64,000 nucleotides of DNA, from positions 434,001 through 498,000 of the forward strand of contig NZ_JAYKKJ010000001.1 in the NCBI RefSeq assembly GCF_035969385.1. The letters are read 5' to 3'. Of this stretch, positions 1 through 8,436 are shown piece by piece. The position numbers and the translations under genes were made by a program. Positions within the stretch are counted from its first letter, which is position 1; each line of letters opens with the position of its first letter. The stretch is from SELP01 sp035969385 (GTDB lineage: Bacteria > Pseudomonadota > Alphaproteobacteria > Rhodobacterales > Rhodobacteraceae). The notes under the pieces are model-generated. The model did not search any database. It saw nothing but the letters and a program-made list of their open reading frames with translations, and had not been told where the DNA came from.

Positions 1-306
1 GCCTCGCCCGAGGCAGAGCGCGCCGCGCGCCATCTGGCCCCGATCCGGCGGGCGCTGCGCGATCATCTCGTGATCGAGGTCGACTATACCAGCATCTGGG
101 GCGATCCGCGCAGCCATATTTTGCGCCCGCTGCACCTGTCGTTCTGGGGGCGGGTCTGGACGCTGCTGGGATGGTGCGAAAAGGACGGAAATTTCCGCCT
201 GCTGCGGGTGGACCTGATCCGATTGGCAGAAGTCACGCAGCGCGGGTTCCTGCCCGAGCCGGGCAAAACGGCCGAAGATTATCTGGCGCGGCTGGACGGA
301 CCCTAG
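1..306 (+). CDS. WYL-domain transcriptional regulator, C-terminal part (cut by window start)
   Basis: The reading frame is open from base 1 and gives about 101 residues; the start lies to the left of the window. The visible part resembles the C-terminal WYL region of YafY/DeoR-type regulators: a strand with Ile-Glu-Val-Asp-Tyr, then an Arg-Pro-Leu-His-Leu segment, a Trp-Thr-Leu-Leu-Gly-Trp-Cys strand, and the typical 'FRLLRVDLI' stretch. WYL domains sense ligands in regulators that carry an N-terminal HTH, which would be upstream. Its stop codon overlaps the stop of the convergent ABC ATPase gene in a shared CTAG, so the two genes meet tail to tail with no spacer. Family call is fairly sure; the regulated target is unknown. 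Confidence 0.7.
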   Translation, partial: ASPEAERAARHLAPIRRALRDHLVIEVDYTSIWGDPRSHILRPLHLSFWGRVWTLLGWCEKDGNFRLLRVDLIRLAEVTQRGFLPEPGKTAEDYLARLDGP

Positions 307-1382
307 GACGCGGGAAAGACGAAACAGCGGTCGCGGCGGATCATCAGCCACATCGCCGTTCCGGGTTGCGGCAGGAAGACCGACGGCACCTGCGCATGCA
401 GCAACGACCCGTCGAAATCCATGCGAAATTCCACAAGGCTTTCGGACCCCATAAAGCGGGACCGCTGCACGATCCCCCGCGCGGGCGTGCCCTCGGTCGC
501 GGTGGGGTTGGGACCGCGTCCGCCGCGATCAAAGTCGATCTTGAGGTGCTGTGGTCGGATGACGATATCCACCTCGGTCCCATCCGGCACGCCGGGGGCG
601 AGGAAATGGCCAAAGGCGGTTTCGGTCAGCGCACCACGCACCTTGCCCCGGATCACGTTGATATCGCTGAAAAAGGCGGCAGCGGCCCGGTCCGCGGGGG
701 CATTGTATATGTTGTAGGGGGCGCCGCGCTGCACGATCCGCCCGTCCCGCATCAGGGCGATCTCGTCGGCCATGCGCATGGCTTCGGCCGGTTCGTGGGT
801 CACCAGAAGGACGGCCGCGCCTTCGGATTTCAGGACGTCCAGCGTTTCGTCGCGAATTTCGTCCCGAAGCCGGTCGTCCAGACCGGAAAAGGGTTCGTCC
901 ATCAGCATGATGCCGGGGCGGGGGGCCAAGGCGCGGGCGAGGGCGACGCGCTGCTGTTCCCCACCCGAAAGCTGATGCGGGTAATTGTCGATATGACCCA
1001 GCATCCCGACCTTGCGCAGCAGTTCCTCGACCCGGGCCCGCACCTCTGGCCCGCGCCCCTTGAGGCCAAAGGCCACATTTCCGGCGACGGTCAGATGAGG
1101 AAACAGCGCGAAATCCTGGAACATCAGCCCAATTCCCCGCCCTTCGGGGGGCACCCGGTAGATCGTATCGCAGATCAATTGCCCGTCGACGTGGATCGTG
1201 CCGCTGTCCTGCATGTCGACCCCGGCGATGATCCGAAGGGTCGTCGATTTCCCGCAACCGGACGGCCCCAGGAGGCAGGTGACCTGCCCCGGCATGATCG
1301 ACAGCGACACGCCATCGACAACGCGGCGGCCCTCAAAGCTCCGTTCGATGTCGCGGATTTCTAGGCGGGGTGTGGGCTGCAC
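303..1382 (-). CDS. ABC transporter ATP-binding protein, FbpC/PotA type
   Basis: A 359-residue ATPase subunit of an import ABC transporter, cytoplasmic face of the inner membrane. Walker A GPSGCGKST is at residues 39-47, Q-loop near 89, signature LSGGEQ at 138-143, Walker B IMLMDEP at 158-164 and the switch His at 196. The last ~120 residues form a TOBE-like domain, as in iron(III), thiamine, sulfate and spermidine importers. The start is a GTG at 1380-1382 preceded by AGGA. No permease or binding-protein gene is adjacent, so the substrate cannot be read from context; an Fe(III) (FbpC) role is the usual annotation but is a guess here. The SDR gene lies 99 bases upstream on the same strand. 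Confidence 0.85.
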   Translation of the reverse strand: MQPTPRLEIRDIERSFEGRRVVDGVSLSIMPGQVTCLLGPSGCGKSTTLRIIAGVDMQDSGTIHVDGQLICDTIYRVPPEGRGIGLMFQDFALFPHLTVAGNVAFGLKGRGPEVRARVEELLRKVGMLGHIDNYPHQLSGGEQQRVALARALAPRPGIMLMDEPFSGLDDRLRDEIRDETLDVLKSEGAAVLLVTHEPAEAMRMADEIALMRDGRIVQRGAPYNIYNAPADRAAAAFFSDINVIRGKVRGALTETAFGHFLAPGVPDGTEVDIVIRPQHLKIDFDRGGRGPNPTATEGTPARGIVQRSRFMGSESLVEFRMDFDGSLLHAQVPSVFLPQPGTAMWLMIRRDRCFVFPAS

Positions 1383-1481
1383 GGGCTGTCCTAATTCCGA
1401 CTAAAGCTATCGGGTATCGGGTCCATCTAGCAATTGCCCCGCCGCTCGGCAAGAGCAGGCGGGGCTGGGATGGTCCGGCGG

Positions 1482-2261
1482 CTACATCGTCGTGTTCACC
1501 GCGCCCCCGTCCAGCAGGATGTTCTGCCCGACGATGAACCCGGCGTGCTGGGAACAGAGAAAGGCGCACATGGCCCCGAATTCGGCCGCGGTGCCATAGC
1601 GCCGGGCAGGGATGGTCGCCTGCCGCTTGGCGCGGGCTTCGTCGATAGTGATCCCTTCGGCGTTGGAGACGCCGGTATCAAGACCGACGGCGCGGTCGGT
1701 CGCGTGGATGCCGGGCAGCATGTTGTTGATCGTAACCCCATGCGGCGCCACCTGCCGCGACGTGCCCGCGACATAGCCGGTCAGGCCCGCGCGGGCCGAA
1801 TTCGACAGCCCCAGAACAGGGATCGGAGATTTCACCGATTGCGAGGTGATGTTGACCACCCGGCCCCAGCCCTTGTCCATCATCCCCGGAAGAAGCGCCT
1901 TCATCAGGGCGATCGGGGCCAGCATATTGGCGTCCAGCGCCTTGATGAAATCGTCGCGGTCCCAGTCGGTCCACATGCCGGGCGGCGGGCCGCCGGCGTT
2001 GGTCACAAGGATATCGACGCCCTTGGCCGCGTCCAGAACAGCGGCCTGACCGTCGGGGGTGGTCACATCGGCGGCGACCGTCACCACGTTCACTCCAAAC
2101 CTGTCGCGGATCTCCTGTGCGGCGGCTTCCAGCGCCTCGGACCCGCGCGCGTTCATGATCAGGTCGACACCCGCTTCGGCCAGCGCCTCGGCGCAGCCGC
2201 GGCCCAGCCCCTTGGACGATGCGCAGACCAATGCGCGCTTTCCTGCGATACCCAGATCCAT
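1482..2261 (-). CDS. SDR-fold oxidoreductase with non-canonical active site
   Basis: A 259-residue Rossmann-fold protein of the short-chain dehydrogenase/reductase superfamily. The nucleotide-binding loop reads CASSKGLGRG (13-22) instead of the usual TGxxxGxG, followed by TNAGG at 87-91. The active-site Ser is present (Ser140), but the positions where Tyr (+13) and Lys (+17) are expected hold Ser153 and Arg157 in LGLSNSARAG. This fits the known 'BKR-like SDR-like' subgroup, which is described as lacking a perfect catalytic tetrad. A GGGGAG ribosome site sits ahead of the ATG at 2261. Often annotated as 3-oxoacyl-ACP reductase, but that activity should not be assumed. Confidence 0.8.
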   Translation of the reverse strand: MDLGIAGKRALVCASSKGLGRGCAEALAEAGVDLIMNARGSEALEAAAQEIRDRFGVNVVTVAADVTTPDGQAAVLDAAKGVDILVTNAGGPPPGMWTDWDRDDFIKALDANMLAPIALMKALLPGMMDKGWGRVVNITSQSVKSPIPVLGLSNSARAGLTGYVAGTSRQVAPHGVTINNMLPGIHATDRAVGLDTGVSNAEGITIDEARAKRQATIPARRYGTAAEFGAMCAFLCSQHAGFIVGQNILLDGGAVNTTM

Positions 2262-2414
2262 TCCCGGTCTCCCCTTTGTGGCAGTTCCCGCCAGAGGTAG
2301 CGCGACAGGGGCCCCTTAACAACGCAGAACTGCTGTTCGCCCGTTGACCTCATTTCCTGTGCTGCATAGGGTGGCTCGGTTCCAGATGCCTTCGTTCCAA
2401 GGTCTTTTTCGGTC

Positions 2415-3437
2415 ATGTCTGATGACGTCTACAGCTCTGCCCAGACCCTGCCAGTCTACCGCTCCGAAGATTTTCGGGTCGCATCCGGCGTGGCGGAAGG
2501 CGACGGGCTGAGTTTCGCGGATGAATTGGTGATGGATGATATCTATCACCTGTCCGAACGCGCGGTCAGGACACCCATGGTCGTCGATCAGGATGGCAGC
2601 GGCCGGACCTACCGTATTCTGGACCGGTCGGAGGCGGGGAAGCCGGGCAATCTTCTGGTTCTGGACAGTTGCTTGACTTTGATTGCCCCCGACAGCGCCA
2701 CCTACGAGGCCTTGGTTCTGGTCGAGGTCGAGGATGGCATGGCGGTGGAGGTCTACCTCTTGCCGTTGGCGACGCTGGAACCGCGTACCGATTACCAACT
2801 GGTCGGGATAGACCGTCACGCGGCGACGACCCGCTTTGCCGAGGTCGCCTGCGTGTCATTTACCCGCGGCACCCATATCACCCTTGCCTCTGGCGAACAG
2901 CGCCCGGTCGAATTGCTGCAGCCGGGCGACAAGGTGCTGACGCGGGATGACGGGCCGCAGGAAATCCGCTGGATCGGGCAGGCGACGCTGCGTGCGGTCG
3001 GGGCCTTTGCGCCGGTAGTGATCCGCAAGGGCGTTTTGCACAATGAAAATGACCTGCGGCTGTCGCCCGATCATCGGATTTTCGTCTACCAGCGGCAGGA
3101 TCGGGTCGGCGCGGGCCGGGCAGAGGTCTTCGTGAAGGTGCGACACCTGATCAATGGCGATACGGTGTTTCAGGAAGACGGCGGGTTCGTCGACTATTTC
3201 CAGCTGCTTTTTGACGATCACCAGATTATCTTTGCCGAAGGGATCGCAGCCGAAAGCCTGCTGGTCGATCCGCGCACCCGCGCCGCCATCCCGGACGAGG
3301 TGGGCCGGCAGGTGTCCGGCAACCGGCCCGGGCACAAACACCGGACCCATCAAGACTATGAAGTCGCCGAAAGCCTGATTTCGCGGCCCGATGCCGCGGC
3401 GCTTCTGCGCCGGGCGTCGTCGTCAGGGGCAGACTAG
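2415..3437 (+). CDS. Hint-domain protein (Hint_2 type)
   Basis: A 340-residue protein. The N-terminal 145 residues are a poorly conserved acidic region. A Hint (hedgehog/intein) domain follows: SFTRGTHITLASG (from about 148), the PVELLQPGDKVLT strand, GPQEIRWIG, the LSPDHRIF histidine block and a C-terminal DDHQIIFAEG segment. Hint domains can self-splice or self-cleave. The usual first Cys of the domain is replaced by Ser148, which is still a possible nucleophile. Such proteins are common and often multicopy in Rhodobacterales, with no settled role. A second, more typical copy is at 38643. There is no neighbour that explains its function. Confidence 0.75.
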   Translation: MSDDVYSSAQTLPVYRSEDFRVASGVAEGDGLSFADELVMDDIYHLSERAVRTPMVVDQDGSGRTYRILDRSEAGKPGNLLVLDSCLTLIAPDSATYEALVLVEVEDGMAVEVYLLPLATLEPRTDYQLVGIDRHAATTRFAEVACVSFTRGTHITLASGEQRPVELLQPGDKVLTRDDGPQEIRWIGQATLRAVGAFAPVVIRKGVLHNENDLRLSPDHRIFVYQRQDRVGAGRAEVFVKVRHLINGDTVFQEDGGFVDYFQLLFDDHQIIFAEGIAAESLLVDPRTRAAIPDEVGRQVSGNRPGHKHRTHQDYEVAESLISRPDAAALLRRASSSGAD

Positions 3438-3446
3438 CGTCAGGAC

Positions 3447-3851
3447 CTATTCTGAAGAGGCGCGGCGTACGCGCAGCCAATTGGTGATTGCGATGATCCG
3501 GAGCGCGGCCACGACGAAGATGAGCACGTCAAGGATCATCAGCGCCGGAGCCAGAATTGCCGGTCCATAGAGCAGGATCGATTGCGGGTATTCGTCGTAG
3601 CTGCTCAGATCTCTGAACCGGTAGAGCAGTCCTTGGGACGTGAAAAGCAGAGTGATGATCAGGCTGTCACGCCAGGTCGCGAAAAGCATGGTCCAATTGT
3701 CTTCTTTCGACGGTCCGGACTGGCGGCCCCGGTCATAATAGGCAAATCCAACCAGCGTGATGCCAACCGCCAAGAACAAAGCGACATAGGAAAGCCGGAT
3801 CATCGCATTCCTGAATTCGGGGTCATTCATCAAATCGTATACAGGCGGCAT
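3447..3851 (-). CDS. small membrane protein of unknown function
   Basis: A 134-residue protein with three likely membrane segments: about residues 17-37, 62-78, and a long hydrophobic stretch about 92-122 that may cross once or twice, ending in a basic tail. The start at 3851 is supported by an AAGGAG site eight bases upstream. The open frame extends far past this ATG, but that extension lies antisense to prfC and is a shadow. It converges on the Hint gene (9-base gap) and diverges from prfC. No family is recognised. Confidence 0.65.
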   Translation of the reverse strand: MPPVYDLMNDPEFRNAMIRLSYVALFLAVGITLVGFAYYDRGRQSGPSKEDNWTMLFATWRDSLIITLLFTSQGLLYRFRDLSSYDEYPQSILLYGPAILAPALMILDVLIFVVAALRIIAITNWLRVRRASSE

Positions 3852-3950
3852 ATCGTTCTCCTTGAAATGGGGCGATAATACCGTCGATACCCGGCCTGTC
3901 CATCGCCTGTACCGATTGCCCTTTGATCCATGCCCGGATATAGCGCGCGC

Positions 3951-5546
3951 ATGACAAATCGCCCCGCTCTCCCGCCCGAAATCGCCCGCCGCCGGACCTT
4001 TGCGATCATCTCGCACCCCGACGCCGGGAAAACGACCCTGACGGAAAAGTTCCTGCTTTTCGGCGGGGCGATCCAGATGGCCGGTCAGGTGCGGGCCAAG
4101 GGCGAGGCGCGGCGCACCCGGTCGGACTTCATGAAGATGGAACAGGACCGGGGGATTTCCGTTTCGGCCTCGGCCATGTCCTTTGATTACCGAACCTTCC
4201 GGTTCAATCTTGTCGACACGCCCGGCCACTCTGACTTTTCCGAAGATACCTACCGGACGCTGACGGCGGTCGACGCCGCCGTGATGGTGATCGACGGGGC
4301 CAAGGGCGTCGAAAGCCAGACCCAGAAGCTGTTCGAGGTTTGCCGACTGCGCGACCTGCCAATCCTGACCTTCTGTAACAAGATGGACCGGGAAAGCCGC
4401 GATACGTTCGAAATCATCGACGAGATTCAGGAGATGCTGGCGATCGACGTGACCCCGGCCAGCTGGCCCATCGGGGTCGGGCGCGATTTCCTGGGGTGCT
4501 ACGACCTGTTGAACGACCGGCTGGAACTGATGGACCGGGCCGATAGAAACCGCGTCGCGGAATCGATCGAGATCAAGGGGCTGGACGATCCGCGTCTTGC
4601 CGAACACGTCCCGGCGGCCCTTCTGGAAAAACTGATCGAAGAGGTCGAAATGGCGCGGGAGTTGTTGCCCGCGCTGGACCGGCAGGCCGTGGCCGAGGGG
4701 ACGATGACCCCGATCTGGTTCGGCTCGGCGATCAACTCTTTCGGGGTCAAGGAATTGATGGAAGGGATCGGCGCCTATGGCCCCGAACCGCAGCCGCAGG
4801 CGGCCTCGCCCCGGCAGATCGCACCGGAGGAACCCAAGGTCGTGGGCTTTGTGTTCAAGGTGCAGGCCAACATGGACCCGAAACACCGGGACCGCGTTGC
4901 CTTTGTCCGACTTGCGTCGGGGCATTTCACCCGCGGGATGAAGCTGCTTCATGTCCGGTCCAAGAAGCCGATGGCCGTCACCAACCCGGTCCTGTTCCTT
5001 GCCGCCGACCGGGAGTTGGCGGAAGAGGCCTGGGCCGGGGATATCATCGGCATCCCGAACCACGGGCAACTGCGGATCGGGGATACGCTGACCGAAGGCG
5101 AAAACCTTCGGGCCACCGGTATCCCGTCCTTCGCGCCGGAACTGCTGCAAACCTGTCGGGCGGGCGACCCGATGAAAGCCAAGCACCTTGAAAAGGCGCT
5201 GATGCAATTCGCCGAGGAAGGCGCGGCCAAGGTGTTCAAACCCTCCATCGGGTCGGGGTTCATCGTGGGCGTTGTCGGCGCGCTTCAGTTCGAAGTGCTC
5301 GCCAGCCGGATCGAGATGGAATACGGCCTGCCGGTCCGGTTCGAGCCGTCCCAGTTCACCTCGGCCCGCTGGGTGCTGGGGGACAAGATGGCGGTGGAGA
5401 AATTCGCCGCCGCGAACAAGCAGCACATGGCGTCCGACAACGACGGTGACGTGGTCTTTCTGACCCGCTTGCAATGGGACATCGACCGGGTCGGCCGGGA
5501 CTATCCCGATGTGACCCTGTCGGCCACCAAAGAGATGATGGTCTGA
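3951..5546 (+). CDS. prfC: peptide chain release factor 3
   Basis: RF3, the GTPase that recycles RF1/RF2 from the ribosome after peptide release. From this ATG it has 531 residues, matching the ~530 of the family. G1 is HPDAGKTT at 22-29, G3 is DTPGH, G4 is NKMD, and EF-Tu-like domain II and the RF3 C-terminal domain follow. An in-frame ATG at 3930 would add seven residues; 3951 is chosen because the distance to the G1 motif then matches E. coli RF3. Neither start has a strong ribosome site. The gene is monocistronic. Confidence 0.95.
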   Translation: MTNRPALPPEIARRRTFAIISHPDAGKTTLTEKFLLFGGAIQMAGQVRAKGEARRTRSDFMKMEQDRGISVSASAMSFDYRTFRFNLVDTPGHSDFSEDTYRTLTAVDAAVMVIDGAKGVESQTQKLFEVCRLRDLPILTFCNKMDRESRDTFEIIDEIQEMLAIDVTPASWPIGVGRDFLGCYDLLNDRLELMDRADRNRVAESIEIKGLDDPRLAEHVPAALLEKLIEEVEMARELLPALDRQAVAEGTMTPIWFGSAINSFGVKELMEGIGAYGPEPQPQAASPRQIAPEEPKVVGFVFKVQANMDPKHRDRVAFVRLASGHFTRGMKLLHVRSKKPMAVTNPVLFLAADRELAEEAWAGDIIGIPNHGQLRIGDTLTEGENLRATGIPSFAPELLQTCRAGDPMKAKHLEKALMQFAEEGAAKVFKPSIGSGFIVGVVGALQFEVLASRIEMEYGLPVRFEPSQFTSARWVLGDKMAVEKFAAANKQHMASDNDGDVVFLTRLQWDIDRVGRDYPDVTLSATKEMMV

Positions 5547-5567
5547 CGCCCAACCCGCTTGACCAGA

Positions 5568-5600
5568 CCGACCTGTCTGCTACTGACTGCGGCAGGTCGG
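5568..5600 (+). other. inverted repeat between prfC and the tRNA gene
   Basis: CCGACCTG at 5568-5575 pairs exactly with CAGGTCGG at 5593-5600, with a 17-base loop. The right arm overlaps the first two bases of the tRNA. There is no T-run, so it may be a weak prfC terminator or part of the tRNA precursor leader. Role not known. Confidence 0.35.
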
Positions 5601-5675
5601 GCCTGTAGCTCAATTGGTTAGAGCAGGGCGCTCATAACGCCTTGGTTGGGGGTTCAAGTCCCTCCGGGCCTACCA
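5599..5675 (+). tRNA. tRNA with CAT anticodon, probably tRNA-Ile2
   Basis: A full 77-base cloverleaf with encoded CCA. The acceptor stem has two G-U pairs, the D-arm is GCTC/GAGC, the anticodon loop is CTCATAA and the T-loop TTCAAGT. CAT can be elongator Met, initiator Met or Ile2 (C34 made into lysidine by TilS). The stem start GGGCC and the TTGGT variable loop look more like known Ile2 tRNAs than elongator Met, and initiator features are absent, so Ile2 is preferred. The tRNA call itself is very sure; the amino acid is about 70 percent. Confidence 0.9.
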
Positions 5676-5728
5676 CACCCGGCCATGGCCCGCCGCAGGG
5701 GCGGACACATTCAGACATTTTGGGAATT

Positions 5729-5804
<76 letters not shown>

Positions 5805-5951
5805 ATCGCTGGCTATTTGGCCCGCACGGCCGGTTGTGTCAAGCAGTCCGGCAGAGGATTCCGCAATCGGCCTGCAAAGACTGATGTGGATCAAGGCCCG
5901 GAGGTGCCGGGTAGGGCAGGATAGTGCCATAGCAATAGAAAGGAACATCGT

Positions 5952-6359
5952 ATGTACGAACATATTCTCGTTCCCGTCGCGTTTGACGAAGGCCATTCCG
6001 CGGACCCTGCTCTTTCTGTCGCAAAGGCGCTGGCAGAGGGCGGATCGAAGGTGACGCTGTTGCATGTGGTCGAGGAGATCCCGACCTATGCGATCAATTA
6101 CATGCCCGACGACTATCGCGCGGGACTGCTGGAAGCGATCCAGGCGGATCTGGACAAGATAGCCGCCGGCATCGCCGGGGCAAAAGGCGTCGTGGTCAGC
6201 GGCCATTCCGGGCGCACCATCCTCGACTGGGCCGAAGACAACGGGGTCGACCTGATCGTGATGGCCTCGCACAAGCCCGGGTTGGCGGATTACTTCCTTG
6301 GGTCCACTGCATCGCGGGTTGTGCGCCATGCAAACTGTTCGGTGCATGTCATCCGCTAG
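5952..6359 (+). CDS. universal stress protein (UspA family)
   Basis: A 135-residue single-domain Usp protein. It opens with the typical HILVPVAFDEG strand-loop and ends with a form of the nucleotide-binding motif, SHKPG...LGST, near 105-119, in which the first Gly of the ATP-binding type is replaced by Ser. Usp proteins are soluble dimers that support survival under stress. The ATG follows a good AAAGGAA site. It stands alone between the tRNA-Ala promoter side and a small monooxygenase-like gene. Confidence 0.9.
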   Translation: MYEHILVPVAFDEGHSADPALSVAKALAEGGSKVTLLHVVEEIPTYAINYMPDDYRAGLLEAIQADLDKIAAGIAGAKGVVVSGHSGRTILDWAEDNGVDLIVMASHKPGLADYFLGSTASRVVRHANCSVHVIR

Positions 6360-6400
6360 GGATGTGCTAGGCTGGGGTCACCAGCCAAAGGAGGAGACCC

Positions 6401-6721
6401 ATGCCGACCATCAGCAAGGACGCCGGGTGCCAGACCGTTCTGACCACCTTTGAAACCACGCCGGGCACCTGCGAGGATCTGCTCGAGGCGTTGCAGGATG
6501 CCTATGCGGCCTTCATCAGCAAGCAGCCGGGGTTCATCGCGGCGGGCCTGCATGTGAACGACGCCCAGACCCGGATCGCTAATTATTCGCAGTGGGAAAC
6601 CCGCGACGATTTCAAGGCGATGCTGCGCAGCCCGGAGATGCGTGAACGTAACCGCCACATCAACGACCTGTGCAAAAGTTTCGAACCCGTCATGTACGAA
6701 GTCGCCGGAGTATACCCATGA
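6401..6721 (+). CDS. antibiotic biosynthesis monooxygenase (ABM) family protein
   Basis: A 106-residue ferredoxin-like fold protein of the dimeric alpha-beta barrel / ABM type: a TVLTTFETTPG strand, a helix with a QPGFIAAGLHV strand, then SQWETRDDFKAMLRSP, the usual 'W.s.ed..a...sp' part of the family. GGAGGAG precedes the ATG. Its stop overlaps the start of the rhodanese gene (ATGA), so the two are translationally coupled. The family includes quinol monooxygenases and heme-degrading enzymes as well as proteins of unknown activity, so no reaction is claimed. Confidence 0.75.
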   Translation: MPTISKDAGCQTVLTTFETTPGTCEDLLEALQDAYAAFISKQPGFIAAGLHVNDAQTRIANYSQWETRDDFKAMLRSPEMRERNRHINDLCKSFEPVMYEVAGVYP

Positions 6722-7305
6722 AGAAAATCCTTCTGTCCCTGTTGATCGCGGGCGCGGGCCCCGCGCTGGCCGAGCCCGTGGGGATCACGCCGGATGTCAT
6801 GTCGGTCACGATCGAAACCCCATCCGGCCCGGTCGAAATCGGGCGGGTGCAGGACAACACCAACGCGCTAGAGGGGGACTGGGCGCTGACCTCGCGCCCC
6901 TGTCCGAATTTCTGCATCCAGCCGATGTCGCCCGCCGAAGGGGTCACGACCATTGGCGAGCTGGAAATGATCGGCTTCCTGCAAGACCCGGACGCCGTGG
7001 TGATGGATGGGCGCATCCGCCCGGAGTATGAGGCCGGCACGATCCCCGGCGCGATTTCCGTGCCCTATACCGAGGCCGCCGACCGGCTGGGCGAATTGGG
7101 CTGCATCGTCGATTTCGAAGGCTTCGAATGTCCCGAGGACGTGCCGCAGGTGGCCCTGTTCTGCAATGGCCCGTGGTGCGGCCAGTCGCCCACCGCCGCG
7201 CGGCGGATGATCGAGGCGGGCTACCCGGCAGAGAAACTGTTCTACTACCGGGGCGGCATGCAGGTCTGGCGGATGCTGGGGCTCACCGTGGTGCCGGGGG
7301 CGTAA
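6718..7305 (+). CDS. exported rhodanese-like protein
   Basis: A 195-residue protein with a Sec signal peptide (MKK, hydrophobic core, cut after about Ala18 at ALA-EP). A rhodanese domain follows: DGRIRPEYEAGTIPGAISVP, then the active-site loop CNGPWCGQSP, with a candidate sulfur-carrying Cys, and YYRGGMQVW. It would act in the periplasm. Extra cysteines before the domain (CPNFC near residues 60-70) could form a disulfide. It overlaps the ABM gene by four bases, which points to a shared transcript. Confidence 0.8.
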   Translation: MKKILLSLLIAGAGPALAEPVGITPDVMSVTIETPSGPVEIGRVQDNTNALEGDWALTSRPCPNFCIQPMSPAEGVTTIGELEMIGFLQDPDAVVMDGRIRPEYEAGTIPGAISVPYTEAADRLGELGCIVDFEGFECPEDVPQVALFCNGPWCGQSPTAARRMIEAGYPAEKLFYYRGGMQVWRMLGLTVVPGA

Positions 7306-7346
7306 TTCCGCTTGAGGTTGTGTGGGCTTGCCCCTAGCAAGCCTGC

Positions 7347-7823
7347 ATGACTTATCCCATTCTGTTTGCGGCCCTGGCCGCGCTGGGCCTGCTTGGGCTG
7401 TTCTTTCTGCGTCGGCGCCTGCGCCGCCGCTGGATCGTCGTGGACGGGTCCAATGTCATGTATTGGGATCAGGACGTGGCCGACATCCGGACCGTGCGCC
7501 GCGTGGTGGCGCAGTTGCGACAGGCCGGGTTTCATCCGCTGATCTGGTTCGATGCCAATGCTGGTTACAAGCTGGCGGACCGATACATGGGGCCAATCCC
7601 GCTGGCCCGGCAGCTGGGTGTCCGGGCGCAACAGGTCAGGGTTGCCCAGAAGGGCACCCCTGCCGACCCGTTCATCCTGTCCGATGCCCGGCGGCTGAGG
7701 GCCCCGGTGGTCAGCAATGACCGGTTCCGCGACTGGTGGGATGACTTCCCCGAGGCCGAACGAGGCAGGCAAATGATCCGGGGCCGGGTGGTCGGGAAGG
7801 ACCTGAAGCTGGATATTTCCTAG
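7347..7823 (+). CDS. membrane-anchored NYN (PIN-like) domain protein
   Basis: A 158-residue protein. Residues 2-22 are a hydrophobic N-terminal membrane anchor with a following Arg-rich stop-transfer patch. The rest is a PIN/NYN-like fold: VVDGSNVMYWD with its conserved acidic Asp near 32, a middle strand LIWFDAN, a SDAR segment and the SNDRFRDWWDD stretch. NYN domains are usually metal-dependent RNases. It is followed by a convergent gene and a large inverted repeat. The call rests on fold-level motifs. Confidence 0.65.
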   Translation: MTYPILFAALAALGLLGLFFLRRRLRRRWIVVDGSNVMYWDQDVADIRTVRRVVAQLRQAGFHPLIWFDANAGYKLADRYMGPIPLARQLGVRAQQVRVAQKGTPADPFILSDARRLRAPVVSNDRFRDWWDDFPEAERGRQMIRGRVVGKDLKLDIS

Positions 7824-7848
7824 GCGAGATTTTCCACTATGGCACCAA

Positions 7849-7899
7849 GCGTCCGCCCGGGTGGGCGCGGAACGCGCCCGCCGTGGGGCGGGCGGACGC
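7849..7899. repeat. nested GC-rich inverted repeat
   Basis: Outer arms GCGTCCGCCCG (7849-7859) and CGGGCGGACGC (7889-7899) are perfect complements. Between them is a second perfect hairpin, GGGCGCG-GAA-CGCGCCC (7863-7879). There is no T-run. It lies between convergent genes, so it may stop transcription from both sides or be a REP-like repeat. Confidence 0.7.
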
Positions 7900-7927
7900 G
7901 TGCCCGACGCTGGCGCGCCGGGCGGGG

Positions 7928-8434
7928 TTATTCTTCAGTCAAACGCTCTAAGGCCCCGGCATAATGTGCAGGCATTGATGTATGGGTCGCTTTGAAAGCG
8001 CTACGGGCCAATCGGCCAAACATTGTGGTGCTGACCTGATGAAGATGCCTTGCTTTGGGCCTGGTTATCCAGTTGCCCGCTTCCGCGTCCGGATAGTATC
8101 GCGTCGCCGTTTGCCCTCTTTCTTGTTTGATAGAGGCAATCAGTTCGCGTTCGGCATCGGAAAAGTTGATACCAAACTTTTCCAGCTTAGTTTGCAGAGC
8201 GACGAGGTTGTGCGCTTGGTCTTTGATCTGTCTCGCTGAAAGACCGTTTGCGGCCAAGCCTGCTTTGAGGAGCAGCTCGATTGCGTGAAAATAGAGGAAA
8301 TAGACAGGCTCAGGCAGTTTATCCGCTGAGGGATTTGCCTTTCGAAGCGTCGCGGCGGCGGCAAGATACTCCTCGGCGCGGTTCAAAAGTCCGAGCCAAT
8401 AATAGTCCCTCAATACTTCATCGTCTTGATCCAA
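7928..8434 (-). CDS. HEPN-like protein, coupled to uvrB
   Basis: A 168-residue, mostly helical protein. The stretch PVYFLYFHAIELLLKAGLAANG followed by DQAHNLVAL resembles HEPN-like domains, where a helix ending in 'ElxLKa.L...G' precedes a 'gHdL' motif. HEPN proteins are often RNases or nucleotide-binding partners in toxin-antitoxin or defence systems, but no MNT antitoxin gene is adjacent. The start is a TTG at 8434, two bases after the uvrB stop, with the ribosome site GGGGGAGG inside the uvrB end, so translation should be coupled to uvrB. It looks like a later addition to the operon. Function unknown. Confidence 0.6.
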   Translation of the reverse strand: MDQDDEVLRDYYWLGLLNRAEEYLAAAATLRKANPSADKLPEPVYFLYFHAIELLLKAGLAANGLSARQIKDQAHNLVALQTKLEKFGINFSDAERELIASIKQERGQTATRYYPDAEAGNWITRPKARHLHQVSTTMFGRLARSAFKATHTSMPAHYAGALERLTEE

Positions 8435-8436
8435 GA

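Noticed and set aside
3852..5474. long N-terminal extension of the small membrane protein at 3447
   Set aside because: It lies antisense to prfC, while a good AAGGAG site and ATG at 3851 give a normal small protein.
5599..5675. elongator or initiator tRNA-Met reading of the CAT tRNA
   Set aside because: Stem and variable-loop bases fit Ile2 better, although anticodon alone cannot decide.
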